Shown one piece after another: positions 8,250 to 17,107 of a stretch of 64,000 nucleotides of DNA. A program made the translations under genes and the position numbers. Numbering within the stretch: position 1 is the stretch's first letter; the number at the start of each line of letters is the position of its first letter. Below the pieces are notes generated by a model. That model saw only the letters and a list, made by a program, of their open reading frames with translations. It was not told where the DNA came from and did not search any database. Origin of the DNA: Shimia sp. SK013 (GTDB lineage Bacteria; Pseudomonadota; Alphaproteobacteria; Rhodobacterales; Rhodobacteraceae); contig NZ_LAJH01000010.1 in assembly GCF_001292625.1 (NCBI RefSeq), forward strand, positions 62,001 through 126,000, given 5' to 3'.

Positions 8250-9113
8250 ATGTTTAAATTATCGCGCGCGGGCAACAACATGCCCGCAGAGGTTCAACGT
8301 TGGCAATATTTCCTTTTGAAACGCGGCATTGTGCAGGTTGGCGTGGTGGATTCTTCCTTTGGGGGGAACACCGAACTGGGCACCAAAATCTTTCAGATGG
8401 AACAAGGGTTGAGCGCGCATGGTCGAGTCGATGAGGAGACTTTGGCAGCCGCTGAGGGGGCGGGATATAGTATCCTGAACGGCGACTATTATGCCCAGCG
8501 ATCTTCGTCGACCTGGCCGCCGAAACCGTCGGGGCTTGCCTCGCCGTCCAGCGCGTGGCGCAACCAGTTGTTCAAATGCTTTGAGTTCCTGCAGAAGCCT
8601 TTGCATCAACGCAGCAGCAAAGAGTCGATTGTCATCAAGGGCAGCTGCGACGGGGCGTTTAACGATTGGGAAGAGGAATTCATCACCAACGTGCCGGATG
8701 ACCGCATGCAGTTTGCGGCGAGCTACAACGGGTATTTCCGCTGTCACAAATACGCCAAGCCCGCGATTCTGGGCCTGATGGACGCCTGGGAAGAGGCGGA
8801 CCTGATGCATTTGGTGATCAGCTATGCCGGGTGTTACGTGTCGCGCTACATTCGTGGCGGTGCGCCCGACGGATCGGGGGGGCATTCAACTCGCCAGAGC
8901 AGTGCAACCACGAAGTTGAGCAACCATTCGTTTGGCTCGGCTTTTGACATCTGTACCACGTGGAACTGGCTGGGCGACCGACCCGCGATTTGCGGACAGA
9001 CCGGATCGGTGCGCGAGTTGGTGGAGATCGCCAACGCGCACGGGTTTTACTGGGGCGGGCATTATACCAACCGCAAGGACGGGATGCATTTTGAGCTTAC
9101 GGAGGTGAGTTAG
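8250..9113 (+). CDS. Endolysin-like protein: peptidoglycan-binding plus M15 D-Ala-D-Ala carboxypeptidase domain
   Basis: The 287-residue protein has an N-terminal PG_binding_1-like part (residues 10-75: VQRWQYFLLKRGIV, FGGNTELGTKIFQMEQGLS) and a C-terminal M15 peptidase part. Zinc-site motifs are NHSFGSAFDIC (His and Asp) and DGMHFEL (His) near the C-terminus. Such enzymes cut the peptide stems of peptidoglycan. It has no signal peptide, like phage endolysins or secreted effector lysins. No holin, phage or secretion genes lie beside it. Confidence 0.85.
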   Translation: MFKLSRAGNNMPAEVQRWQYFLLKRGIVQVGVVDSSFGGNTELGTKIFQMEQGLSAHGRVDEETLAAAEGAGYSILNGDYYAQRSSSTWPPKPSGLASPSSAWRNQLFKCFEFLQKPLHQRSSKESIVIKGSCDGAFNDWEEEFITNVPDDRMQFAASYNGYFRCHKYAKPAILGLMDAWEEADLMHLVISYAGCYVSRYIRGGAPDGSGGHSTRQSSATTKLSNHSFGSAFDICTTWNWLGDRPAICGQTGSVRELVEIANAHGFYWGGHYTNRKDGMHFELTEVS

Positions 9114-9273
9114 GGAGGCGGCGAAGGAAGGCGCGCGGCGGGGGCATGTGGACGAGGATGGCGAGGAGTTTGGCAGGGTGGGCGTGATGCTCAATGTTGA
9201 ATACGTATTTTACGCTTGCAGTAGGTGAGTTGTTCATCTTTAGATTGTTAATCATTCGTTAAGGAAGATTAAC

Positions 9274-9459
9274 ATGAAGGCTTTAATTATCGCAGTTGCT
9301 GCGATTTGTTCGACAACTGCCCCAAGCTTTGCCTTGGCGCAAAACGCACTACCTTCGATCACAATCGATGGCACGGTGCATCATGGCGGGGGATGTCGAA
9401 AAAGTTCGCCTCCGGGCCAGTGCTGCCACGCAGGATCCAAGCCACTGCATTGTCATTGA
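9274..9459 (+). CDS. Small secreted Cys/His-rich protein
   Basis: The 61-residue protein has an AAGGAAG ribosome site nine bases before the ATG and a signal peptide ending near SFALAQ (residue 23). The mature part, about 38 residues, holds four Cys and five His, ending in GQCCHAGSKPLHCH. That composition suggests metal binding or disulfides in the periplasm. I do not recognise a named family. It is followed by a hairpin region. Confidence 0.65.
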   Translation: MKALIIAVAAICSTTAPSFALAQNALPSITIDGTVHHGGGCRKSSPPGQCCHAGSKPLHCH

Positions 9460-9487
9460 TAAGGGTGACTTCCGGTTGAGAGCCTAT

Positions 9488-9538
9488 GCGGAATGCAAAG
9501 CATTCCGCCGCGCCCGACCCTCCCCCATGGGAGGGCGC
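9488..9538. repeat. Two consecutive perfect hairpins, repeat-like or terminator region
   Basis: GCGGAATGC-AAA-GCATTCCGC (9488-9508) is a perfect 9-bp hairpin. It is followed by CCCTCCC-CCAT-GGGAGGG (about 9518-9535). They lie between the converging genes at 9274 and 9611. Neither has a long U-run, so an intergenic repeat element is as likely as a terminator. Confidence 0.5.
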
Positions 9539-9610
9539 GTTCCGCACCCACCCTCGGGTCAGGCGCTACTAGCTGATTTGCTGGCAGGCCCAACGTTACC
9601 GTCCTAGACT

Positions 9611-10264
9611 TTAACTTGTGGGGGCGGTCAGGGTGATTTCGGCTACAGCGCCTTTCTCATGAGGAAACTTTCTTGGTTCAGCCTCCTCAAAGTCTATTTT
9701 TGCAGAAAACAGAGCCTTGATTAGAGCATTGTAGGCCGCTTCGTTTGGCAATTCGGAGTTCCTGGACACCAATACCCCGCAAGCCGGTAATTGTCTGGGG
9801 CCAAATAACATTGGGTGAGACGTACTCCATCCCGCTTCTTTAAAGGATGCGGAAAGGTCACTAGAAAGTGTCGCGCCATTTGCATAAGTTCCGTCTCGGC
9901 TTATAGACACGCCGCACCCTGCAAACGGCTTTAATGCAACGGTAAGTCGTTTCTTTCGATCTTCTGAGAGAGTTCGTGGCGAAAGCTCTAAGAGATTTTG
10001 CTTCAGATCCTCGACCGTAGTTACAAGTTCGTCAAAACGGCGTTTGGCATCGTCAGGCGAACTTACGTCAAGTTTACTTTTAAAGTCGTTCAGTTTGTTT
10101 TCTGCAAGTTCAAGTTGAGCGTCTTTGGTAGCTAAGCGCTCACTGGCTAAGTAGCGCGCAACAACAAATCCGCCGAAAAATGAAAGAACGGACAAACCCA
10201 AGAAAGAGAACGGTGCGTTCGAGAGAACCGACCATTCAACCTGCAGAAACTCAACAAATTTCAA
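9611..10264 (-). CDS. Membrane-anchored coiled-coil protein of unknown function
   Basis: The 217-residue protein has one transmembrane segment near residues 16-40 ([20 protein letters not shown]), then a long charged helix likely to form a coiled coil (residues 41-90), then a C-terminal globular part. The start is a TTG at 10264 that overlaps the parE stop, because no ATG is available near the N-terminus. Translation is therefore probably coupled to parE. I do not recognise a family. Codon and base use look less GC-rich than in parE, which could mean acquisition. Confidence 0.6.
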   Translation of the reverse strand: MKFVEFLQVEWSVLSNAPFSFLGLSVLSFFGGFVVARYLASERLATKDAQLELAENKLNDFKSKLDVSSPDDAKRRFDELVTTVEDLKQNLLELSPRTLSEDRKKRLTVALKPFAGCGVSISRDGTYANGATLSSDLSASFKEAGWSTSHPMLFGPRQLPACGVLVSRNSELPNEAAYNALIKALFSAKIDFEEAEPRKFPHEKGAVAEITLTAPTS

Positions 10265-12216
10265 ACATCCAATTCCTCCACAAACCGCGCGTTTTCCTGG
10301 ATGTATTGATACCGCTTCTCGGGCTTTTTGCCCATCAGGTCGCTGACCAATTCATCGGTTTCGCCGGGCTCGTCTTCGTCAATTGTGATGCGGATCAGCT
10401 TGCGGCTTTCGGGGTTCATTGTGGTGTCTTTCAAATCCTTGGCGTCCATTTCCCCAAGACCCTTGAAGCGGGACACGTCGATGCGACCTTTGCCGCCGAT
10501 GCCTTTTTCCAGCCACGCGTCTTTTTCGGCCTCATCCACGCAATAGACCCGCTTGGCACCCTGCGTCAGACGAAACAGCGGGGGGCAGGCCATGTAGAGG
10601 TGGCCGGCGTCGATCATCGGGCGCATCTGGGTGTAGAAAAAGGTCATCAACAGGGCTGCGATGTGGGCGCCGTCGACGTCCGCATCGGTCATGATGATAA
10701 TCTTGTCATAGCGCAGATCGTCGACATTGAACCGTGAACCAAGGCCGACGCCAAGTGCTTGGGTCAGGTCGTTGATTTCCTGATTGGTGGTGATCTTGGA
10801 GCCTGCGGCGCCCAGCACATTGAGGATTTTGCCGCGCAGGGGCAGCAGCGCCTGGGTTTTGCGGTTGCGGGCCATTTTGGCGGAGCCGCCCGCGGAGTCG
10901 CCCTCGACGATAAAGAGTTCCGTGCCGTCGCGGTTGGTGGCGGAACAATCCACCAGCTTGCCCGGTAGGCGGAGTTTCTTGGTGGCGGTTTTACGTGCGG
11001 TCTCTTTTTCCTGACGGCGTTTGAGGCGTTCCTCGGCGCGCAGCACAAGGAAATCAAGAATGGCGCCAGCGGATTTGTTGTCAGCCGCAAGCCAGTTGTC
11101 AAAGTGATCGCGCACGGAGTTTTCCACCATGCGTTGCGCATCAACCGTGGCGAGGCGGTCTTTGGTCTGGCCGACAAATTCCGGCTCCCGGATGAAGCAG
11201 CTGACCAGCGCGCCGGCGCCTGTGGTCAGGTCTTCGCGGGTGATGGTCGCGGCCTTTTTGTTGTTCACCAACTCGCCGTAGGCCTTGATGCCTTTGAGGA
11301 TCGCGGCCCAGAAGCCGGCCTCGTGGGTGCCGCCTTCGGGGGTGGGGACGGTGTTACAATAAGATTGGATGAAGCCGTCGCGTGAGGGCGTCCAGTTGAT
11401 GGCCCATTCAACTTTGCCCGGCGCTTTGAATTTCTCGAAAGACACGGTGCCACAGAACGGGGTGTCGGCATAGGTGGTCGCGCCGGACAGGGTTTCGTTG
11501 AGGTAATCCGCAAGACCGCCGGGGAAGTGGAACTTGGCCTCCATCGGGGTGTCGCCATCGACAATCGCAGTTTTCCAGCGGATTTCGACGCCGGAGAAGA
11601 GATAGGCTTTGGAGCGTGCCATCTTGAAAAGGCGGGCGGGCTTGAGTTTGAGAGACCCAAAAATCTCGGGGTCGGGATGAAAGGTCACGGCTGTGCCGCG
11701 TCGGTTGGGGGCGGAGCCGATTTTTTCGAGCTTGCCCTGTGGCACACCTCGGGAAAATTCCATCGCGAAGAGTTCTTTGTTGCGGGCCACTTCGACGCGC
11801 AGGTGATCTGAGAGCGCATTCACAACCGAAGAGCCAACACCGTGCAGACCGCCTGAGGTTTCATAGCTGTCGCCGGAAAACTTGCCGCCCGCATTCAATG
11901 TGCAAAAGATGATTTCAAGCGCGGATTTCTTGGGATCCTTTGGGTGTGGATCGGTGGGGATGCCGCGCCCGTTGTCGCGCACGGACACATGGCCGTTCTC
12001 GTGCAGCTCGATTTCGATCCACGTGGCATGACCTGCCACAGCCTCGTCCATCGAGTTGTCGACGATTTCGGCCACCATGTGATGCAGCGCGCGATCGTCC
12101 TTGCCGCCGATATACATGCCCGGGCGCAGGCGCACGTGCTCCATGTCTTCGAGAACTTGAATGGAGGAGGCGTCGTATTCTTTGGTTTTGGTGTCGGCCA
12201 AAAGGTCGTTGGACAT
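10261..12216 (-). CDS. parE: DNA topoisomerase IV subunit B
   Basis: The 651-residue protein has the GHKL ATPase part ([44 protein letters not shown]), the transducer, and the TOPRIM part ([24 protein letters not shown]). The length and lack of the gyrB insertion favour ParE over GyrB. With ParC it decatenates daughter chromosomes. It ends in TGA at 10261, overlapping the start of the downstream 217-residue membrane protein. Confidence 0.95.
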   Translation of the reverse strand: MSNDLLADTKTKEYDASSIQVLEDMEHVRLRPGMYIGGKDDRALHHMVAEIVDNSMDEAVAGHATWIEIELHENGHVSVRDNGRGIPTDPHPKDPKKSALEIIFCTLNAGGKFSGDSYETSGGLHGVGSSVVNALSDHLRVEVARNKELFAMEFSRGVPQGKLEKIGSAPNRRGTAVTFHPDPEIFGSLKLKPARLFKMARSKAYLFSGVEIRWKTAIVDGDTPMEAKFHFPGGLADYLNETLSGATTYADTPFCGTVSFEKFKAPGKVEWAINWTPSRDGFIQSYCNTVPTPEGGTHEAGFWAAILKGIKAYGELVNNKKAATITREDLTTGAGALVSCFIREPEFVGQTKDRLATVDAQRMVENSVRDHFDNWLAADNKSAGAILDFLVLRAEERLKRRQEKETARKTATKKLRLPGKLVDCSATNRDGTELFIVEGDSAGGSAKMARNRKTQALLPLRGKILNVLGAAGSKITTNQEINDLTQALGVGLGSRFNVDDLRYDKIIIMTDADVDGAHIAALLMTFFYTQMRPMIDAGHLYMACPPLFRLTQGAKRVYCVDEAEKDAWLEKGIGGKGRIDVSRFKGLGEMDAKDLKDTTMNPESRKLIRITIDEDEPGETDELVSDLMGKKPEKRYQYIQENARFVEELDV

Positions 12217-12336
12217 GCTGTGGCTGCTCTTATTGGTGTTGTTTGACGCACATTATGGCAGGGGACGGCGAGGGGGGGAAGTGCGAAGCGCCGCCAATGC
12301 GCGGGAAAGAGCAGCCACAGCGATTGCGGGCAGGGC

Positions 12337-12624
12337 TTAGGCCCAGTTGATCGCCAGATCTTCGCGGAACGCGAAGCGGAGAAGGTGTTTGTCGACCACG
12401 TCTTGCATTTTGGCAAGGTTGGTTGGGTCGGGCACAGAAATCGTCATGGTGAGACTGCTTTCGCTGGCTTGCATTGACAGCGTTCCACGGTTTTCGGGGA
12501 AGACGACGGTGCCGGCCTCTGGAGAAAACTCGGTTTCGCATTTGTGCGACCAGTGTTTGCAGAGTTGCTGCAAATAGCGGCTGGCGTTTTCAGTGGCGGC
12601 TGTTGCGGTGTTTTGAGTTGTCAT
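12337..12624 (-). CDS. DUF2218 domain protein
   Basis: The 95-residue protein fits the DUF2218 family: ASRYLQQLCKHWSHKCETEF at residues 11-30, then a strand-rich middle and a DVVDKHLLRFAFRED C-terminal helix. Its function is unknown; related proteins occur near siderophore or metal genes in some bacteria. The ATG at 12624 has an AAGGAG ribosome site, so the extra 20 residues upstream in the frame are not used. It lies upstream of parE on the same strand. Confidence 0.85.
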   Translation of the reverse strand: MTTQNTATAATENASRYLQQLCKHWSHKCETEFSPEAGTVVFPENRGTLSMQASESSLTMTISVPDPTNLAKMQDVVDKHLLRFAFREDLAINWA

Positions 12625-12838
12625 GCGGGCTCCTTGAAAGTGTGAACAAAGCGCGCGTGGCTGAAATCGTGGCTGGCGTCGCACACATTATATGAGTGTC
12701 TGCGAGGCATTTGCCAGAGGCAGGGCTGCGCGCCCAAGCTGCACAGGGTGTGCAGGGGCGCGCAAAGGGTGGACGCGAACCGATGCGCGAGGCCAGACCC
12801 GTTGGGAGGCCGGATCGTGGCCGGTGCATCGTTTCACA

Positions 12839-13615
12839 CTACATGGAGAGGTAGTCGTCCGCCAAAGTGTCGCGATATTTGTCGACCCACTTTGTGTTAA
12901 TTTTGGCAATCGTGCCGTCTGCTTCGAGTTCGGAGAAGCATCGGTCAAACTTGGCGGCAATCTCCGGGTCGCGGAAGTTCATCGCATAGGTGGACGGTTC
13001 AAATATTGCACGGAACTGGACCGGTTGGTTGGCGTCCACACCGCTCGCTGCTCCGGCGATGCGCAGGTTGGTCATGTAAGCGGCGAAGAGCATACCGTCC
13101 CCAAGGATACCGTCGACACGCTTGCCCAAAAGCAACTTACTTTGGGTCTCTTGATCGGCCATTTCGCGGTAGGAGGCGAAGGAGTCTACGGTGTCGGACA
13201 GACCCGGTAGGATGCCGGATGCGCCTTCGAAGGCAGCAATTTTCATGCCACTCAGGTCAGAAAGCGAGCCGATGTCATGCCCCGAGTCCGCCAGAAAGGA
13301 CACGCCGTTTTGGTACGACACATATGTTTTGCTTTGTGTGCCGGCCATGGGCATCCCGGTAGGTACCGTCATCACTGCGTCGCCCTCGCCGTTGTCAAAT
13401 GAAGCCCAGTGACGTGTGAATGGCTGCAACTCAAAACTGACGTCGTAGCCGCAGTGTTGCATGACGCTGGAAACAACTTCTGCCTCGCGGCCCGTGCCGT
13501 CGGAATTGACCATTGGTGGCAGGTCGGCCGCCATGATTTTCAGGGTCTCAGCGTGTGCTGTGCCGATGGGAAGTGCCAAGGCCGCGGCGGTCAAAGTGAC
13601 AGTAAAAAACTTCAT
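12839..13615 (-). CDS. Periplasmic amino-acid-type solute-binding protein
   Basis: The 258-residue protein starts MKFFTVTLTAAALALPIGTAHA, a clean signal peptide, followed by the SBP_bac_3 pattern (LKIMAADLPPMVN at residues 24-36; KIAAFEGASGI; and the YAMNFRDPEIAAKFDRCFSEL end). It would bind a small polar solute in the periplasm. No permease or ATPase is adjacent, so it is an orphan binding protein or has lost its transporter. GAGGAC precedes the ATG, which is why 13615 is chosen over 13657. Confidence 0.82.
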   Translation of the reverse strand: MKFFTVTLTAAALALPIGTAHAETLKIMAADLPPMVNSDGTGREAEVVSSVMQHCGYDVSFELQPFTRHWASFDNGEGDAVMTVPTGMPMAGTQSKTYVSYQNGVSFLADSGHDIGSLSDLSGMKIAAFEGASGILPGLSDTVDSFASYREMADQETQSKLLLGKRVDGILGDGMLFAAYMTNLRIAGAASGVDANQPVQFRAIFEPSTYAMNFRDPEIAAKFDRCFSELEADGTIAKINTKWVDKYRDTLADDYLSM

Positions 13616-13745
13616 ATTTGGGTCCTCTTTTGAATTATGGAGAACCTTAGGGCGCAACTTGTTAATAGATGTTTAGCTGCGGAAATCAGGTGAAGGAATT
13701 TGATCGCACAGATGCGTTTTGCGTTTGAGTGGCTGTGCCCAAACA

Positions 13746-13775
13746 AAAAAACACCCCGACTGGCGGGGTGTTTTG
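13746..13775 (-). terminator. Rho-independent terminator of the 13812 hydrolase gene
   Basis: AAACACCCCG and CGGGGTGTTT pair around a CCAGT loop on the minus strand and are followed by a run of T residues broken once by G. It lies 37 bases after the hydrolase stop and matches a classical intrinsic terminator. Confidence 0.85.
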
Positions 13776-13811
13776 GCGTGCAGTATTGGTCAACCAAAGT
13801 TTTTGGTTGGC

Positions 13812-15098
13812 TTATTCGCCTTTTTTCAGAGTCTCAAATTTCAGACCCACGGCTGTGCGCGCGGGAAAGCCCGCCCAATAGGTGTGGTCGTCTTTGAGGG
13901 TGCCGTCTTCTTCTGCCGAGAAGACGCCGTCGTTGGAGGACGGGACAAGCTCAAGATAGCTGGCTTTGTCTGCGTCAGCCTTGAGGTGCAAATCCAAGAA
14001 GGCGGTAGAGAAGTGTTGCGTGATGTTGTTCATCCGCGTGTTGTCCCAAACCGCATCCGCATAGTGTTCAAACGCCGGGAAACCGAGGGCCTCAGAAATT
14101 GCCCAGCCTTCCTCAGGGGAGGCCATGGGGGCGGCAGCATTGTGGTTGGCGTTTTCAAACGTCAGCAGGTGACGGTCGGTGCCTTTGGTGTTGGTGAATA
14201 TCTGACGGATGGCATCATATACGGACACATCATCCACGGAACCCGCCATCAACATCGTCGGCTTGCGCAAGCCGGCAAGGCCCGCGTCGTCCCAGAGGCC
14301 ATAGTTGCGGCCCCAAGGACCGATGGCGATCATCGCTTTAACACGCTCGTCAACCAGCGCTTCGTGGGTGTCGGTACCCGCGACATTGTGGATCAAGGCG
14401 CCTTTTGGTGGCGCGAAAGGTGAGCCTTCGACGCCGGCCACAAGACCTGCTCCGCCGAAGATCAGTGCGCCGTAGCCACCCATAGAGTAGCCAATAACGC
14501 CAGTGGTGTTGGCGTCTGTGATGGACCCGATGGGGCCATCAAGCGCCGCCATGCTGTCGATCACGAACTTCTGGTCGATTGGACGGTTCAGAAGCGTGGA
14601 GCCAAAAGCCGCCTGATCGGAATAGGTGCTGTCGGTGTGATCAATTGAGGCCACAACGTAGCCTTTGGAGGCAAGGTTTTCACCCAGATGGCTCAGCAGG
14701 AAGCGGTTGCCGGGATAACCGTGGGAGATCACCACCAGCGGGAAGGTCTCGCCGGATGCGGGATCGGCGTCGCGCGCCGCCTGACCGTGCAGAGTGACTT
14801 GAACGGAGGGGTCGCGCAGTGGCGCCGTATACGTGCCGCCCGGCGTGGTGCCCTCAGCTGCCGGATACCAGATTTCGACTGTCAGATCGCGCGAGTAGGT
14901 CGCCAATGCGTCCGCGGTCGAGTTCAGCACGTCGATCTGGTCGGGGTTGGAAAAGGTGCGGGTGGTTACCCCCACAACGTGGTCGCCATGCGCTGCCAGT
15001 TCTGGCGCGTCGGGGCGAATTTGGTCGATCCGGTTTTCAGCCAGAACGGGTGTTGCCATTGTCAGAGACACAAGCGCAGCTCTCATCATTCTTGTCAT
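13812..15098 (-). CDS. Secreted alpha/beta hydrolase (PAF-acetylhydrolase-like)
   Basis: The 428-residue protein starts MTRMMRAALVSLTMATPVLA, a signal peptide. The nucleophile elbow GYSMGGYG sits near residue 207, an oxyanion-type GYPGNRFLLSHLG lies near 137, and a late FENANHNAAA supplies the His. This pattern and the length match secreted dienelactone/PAF acetylhydrolase-type hydrolases. The substrate is unknown. A GGAGGAC ribosome site upstream of 15098 decides the start. Confidence 0.85.
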   Translation of the reverse strand: MTRMMRAALVSLTMATPVLAENRIDQIRPDAPELAAHGDHVVGVTTRTFSNPDQIDVLNSTADALATYSRDLTVEIWYPAAEGTTPGGTYTAPLRDPSVQVTLHGQAARDADPASGETFPLVVISHGYPGNRFLLSHLGENLASKGYVVASIDHTDSTYSDQAAFGSTLLNRPIDQKFVIDSMAALDGPIGSITDANTTGVIGYSMGGYGALIFGGAGLVAGVEGSPFAPPKGALIHNVAGTDTHEALVDERVKAMIAIGPWGRNYGLWDDAGLAGLRKPTMLMAGSVDDVSVYDAIRQIFTNTKGTDRHLLTFENANHNAAAPMASPEEGWAISEALGFPAFEHYADAVWDNTRMNNITQHFSTAFLDLHLKADADKASYLELVPSSNDGVFSAEEDGTLKDDHTYWAGFPARTAVGLKFETLKKGE

Positions 15099-15299
15099 CA
15101 GAAGTCCTCCTGTTGCATGGCGGAAGTTTAAAGCGAAAAAAACCGAAAATGCACCTGCGGCAGACGAAAGTGACGTTGGGTTCAAAAACTGGCAGATTGG
15201 TGCAGGTAACAAATAGGTAACGAGGTTTGCGCTGTGTCAAAGCAGACAAGCGCGAAATCGGTTAGTCCAAGTGTAAATTTGGGACAAGAGGAGACATGA

Positions 15300-16244
15300 A
15301 TGGTCAAGCCAGAGGATACGCAGAAGGAAAACGGTGCGTTGCAATCGGGACCACACGCGCCGCCGCTTACCCCGCCTGCGCGCGCCAAGAAGCCGTCTGA
15401 GGAAGCCATTCGCGCGGCTTTTGAACGGGGCGAATATCCGTATCACGTGAAGTTGTCGCGTCGGGTTTACGAGCGGCAGAAAGCGCAGATTCAGGCTGAG
15501 CTGTTGAAAGTGCAGCTGTGGGCGCAGGACACCGGCCAAAAGTTTGTGATGCTGTTTGAGGGCCGCGACGCAGCGGGCAAGGGTGGCACGATCAAGCGGT
15601 TTACCGAACACCTGAACCCGCGTGCGGCGCGTGTGGTGGCATTGAACAAACCTTCTGAGTCAGAGCGTGGTCAGTGGTATTTCCAACGCTACGTGCAGCA
15701 TCTGCCCACCGAGGGCGAAATGGTGCTGTATGACCGCAGCTGGTATAACCGCGCCGGAGTGGAGCGGGTCATGGGGTTCTGCGAACCCGCCGAATATCTG
15801 GAATTCATGCGCCAGACCCCGGATTTTGAACGCATGTTGGTGCGCTCTGGTGTGCGGCTGTACAAATACTGGTTCTCGGTCACCCAAGAAGAACAGAAAC
15901 GCCGTTTTGAGAGCCGGGCCAATGATCCGCTGAAACAGTGGAAGCTGAGCCCGATCGACAAGGCGTCGCTGAGCAAGTGGGACGACTATACCGAGGCCAA
16001 AGAGGCGATGTTCTTTTATACGGACACTGCAGATGCACCTTGGACGGTGATCAAATCCGACGACAAAAAGCGTGCGCGTCTGAACTGTATGCTGCACTTT
16101 CTGGATTCGCTCGATTATCCGGGCAAGGATGTGAAAACCATCAAAGCACCGGATCCACTGATCGTGAATGAGGCGAGCCATGTGATCCACAAGTCAGAGC
16201 ACATTTTGGGCACCGCGCTGCATCCGGACGCCCGCAAAGGCTGA
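15300..16244 (+). CDS. ppk2: Polyphosphate kinase 2 (class I)
   Basis: The 314-residue protein carries the PPK2 core: Walker-A-like FEGRDAAGKGGTIKR near residues 84-98, YFQRYVQHLP, then the lid and Walker-B-like LYDRSWYNRAGVERVMGF. PPK2 transfers phosphate between polyphosphate and nucleoside diphosphates, usually to make ATP or GTP. The family is common in Rhodobacteraceae. The N-terminal 40 residues are Pro-rich and of low complexity. AGGAG precedes the ATG at 15300. Confidence 0.95.
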   Translation: MVKPEDTQKENGALQSGPHAPPLTPPARAKKPSEEAIRAAFERGEYPYHVKLSRRVYERQKAQIQAELLKVQLWAQDTGQKFVMLFEGRDAAGKGGTIKRFTEHLNPRAARVVALNKPSESERGQWYFQRYVQHLPTEGEMVLYDRSWYNRAGVERVMGFCEPAEYLEFMRQTPDFERMLVRSGVRLYKYWFSVTQEEQKRRFESRANDPLKQWKLSPIDKASLSKWDDYTEAKEAMFFYTDTADAPWTVIKSDDKKRARLNCMLHFLDSLDYPGKDVKTIKAPDPLIVNEASHVIHKSEHILGTALHPDARKG

Positions 16245-16269
16245 TTATGCCAATTGGACAGTGAAATGA

Positions 16270-16302
16270 CCCGTCGCCCCGTTTTGGGGCGGCGGGTTTT
16301 TT
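16270..16302 (+). terminator. Rho-independent terminator of ppk2
   Basis: CCCGTCGCCCC and GGGGCGGCGGG pair (one wobble) with a GTTTT-type loop, followed by TTTTTTG. It lies 26 bases after the ppk2 stop. Confidence 0.85.
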
Positions 16303-16341
16303 GTTTGAAACCTGCGCGAACGCTGGCAGGGGCACAAAGGG

Positions 16342-16986
16342 TCACAGAATTTTTTGCAAAATACGTTGCAGCGGAGTGAGCGTGTCAAACACCGACATTG
16401 TTGCCGAATGCAGCCCGTGTTTGGTCACATCCGCGTCGGACAGGTCAAACCACACTGTCATGGACTTGCGGCGCAGCAGGTCGCCTTGTGGGTGGTCCTT
16501 GTCATAAGGTGCGGGCACACGTTTGAGGTCCGGCTCATCCAGACGAGCCCCTTTGCTTTGGAGGTCCGAGATGATCGCGGCGAGGGTTTCGCCTTTGGGA
16601 CCATCAACGGCCTCGCGCCAGTCTATCAGGCCGTCTTTGTCAAATCCCATGACGCCACCGCCGACCGAAAGGTAATCGCGGCCAATGCCAAGAAACCAAC
16701 CCACCGGAGGGGTGGACCAGAGCATGTGCAGATGCAGGTGATAGGGGGTTTTGTCTTTAGAAAACCGCACGTCGCGGTGGGGGCGAAAGAGTTTTTGCGT
16801 GGGCGTCGCGCCGTGGGCGCGCTGCAAATCGGCGCTGATGGTGTCGAGCATGGCCAGTGCAGGCGCGCGCAGGTCAGCCTCGTAACGTGGTTTGTTGGCA
16901 AGGAAGAAGTCGCGGGAGTTGTCTTGGGCCAGCTCATTAAAAAATGCACGGGCGTCGGGCAGCAGGCGGGAAAATTCTGATGGCAT
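16342..16986 (-). CDS. DUF2461 (TIGR02453) family protein
   Basis: The 214-residue protein matches the DUF2461 family: FFNELAQDNSRDFFLANKPRYE near residues 15-36, then LFRPHRDVRFSKDKTPYH and a WFLGIGRDYLSVGGGV segment. The family is widespread and its function is unknown. The ATG at 16986 follows a GAGG ribosome site; an upstream in-frame extension is not family-like. It is divergently arranged with the MATE gene. Confidence 0.88.
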   Translation of the reverse strand: MPSEFSRLLPDARAFFNELAQDNSRDFFLANKPRYEADLRAPALAMLDTISADLQRAHGATPTQKLFRPHRDVRFSKDKTPYHLHLHMLWSTPPVGWFLGIGRDYLSVGGGVMGFDKDGLIDWREAVDGPKGETLAAIISDLQSKGARLDEPDLKRVPAPYDKDHPQGDLLRRKSMTVWFDLSDADVTKHGLHSATMSVFDTLTPLQRILQKIL

Positions 16987-17107
16987 GGAAATACCTCGAT
17001 TGAGGGTGTGAAAAAGACGTGCTTTGGATATGGTGGCAAAACCAAGAAGATCATTCAACTTTGATGGGCCTATTGTGGCCCTCCCTCAACAGACATAAGG
17101 CTGGTTT

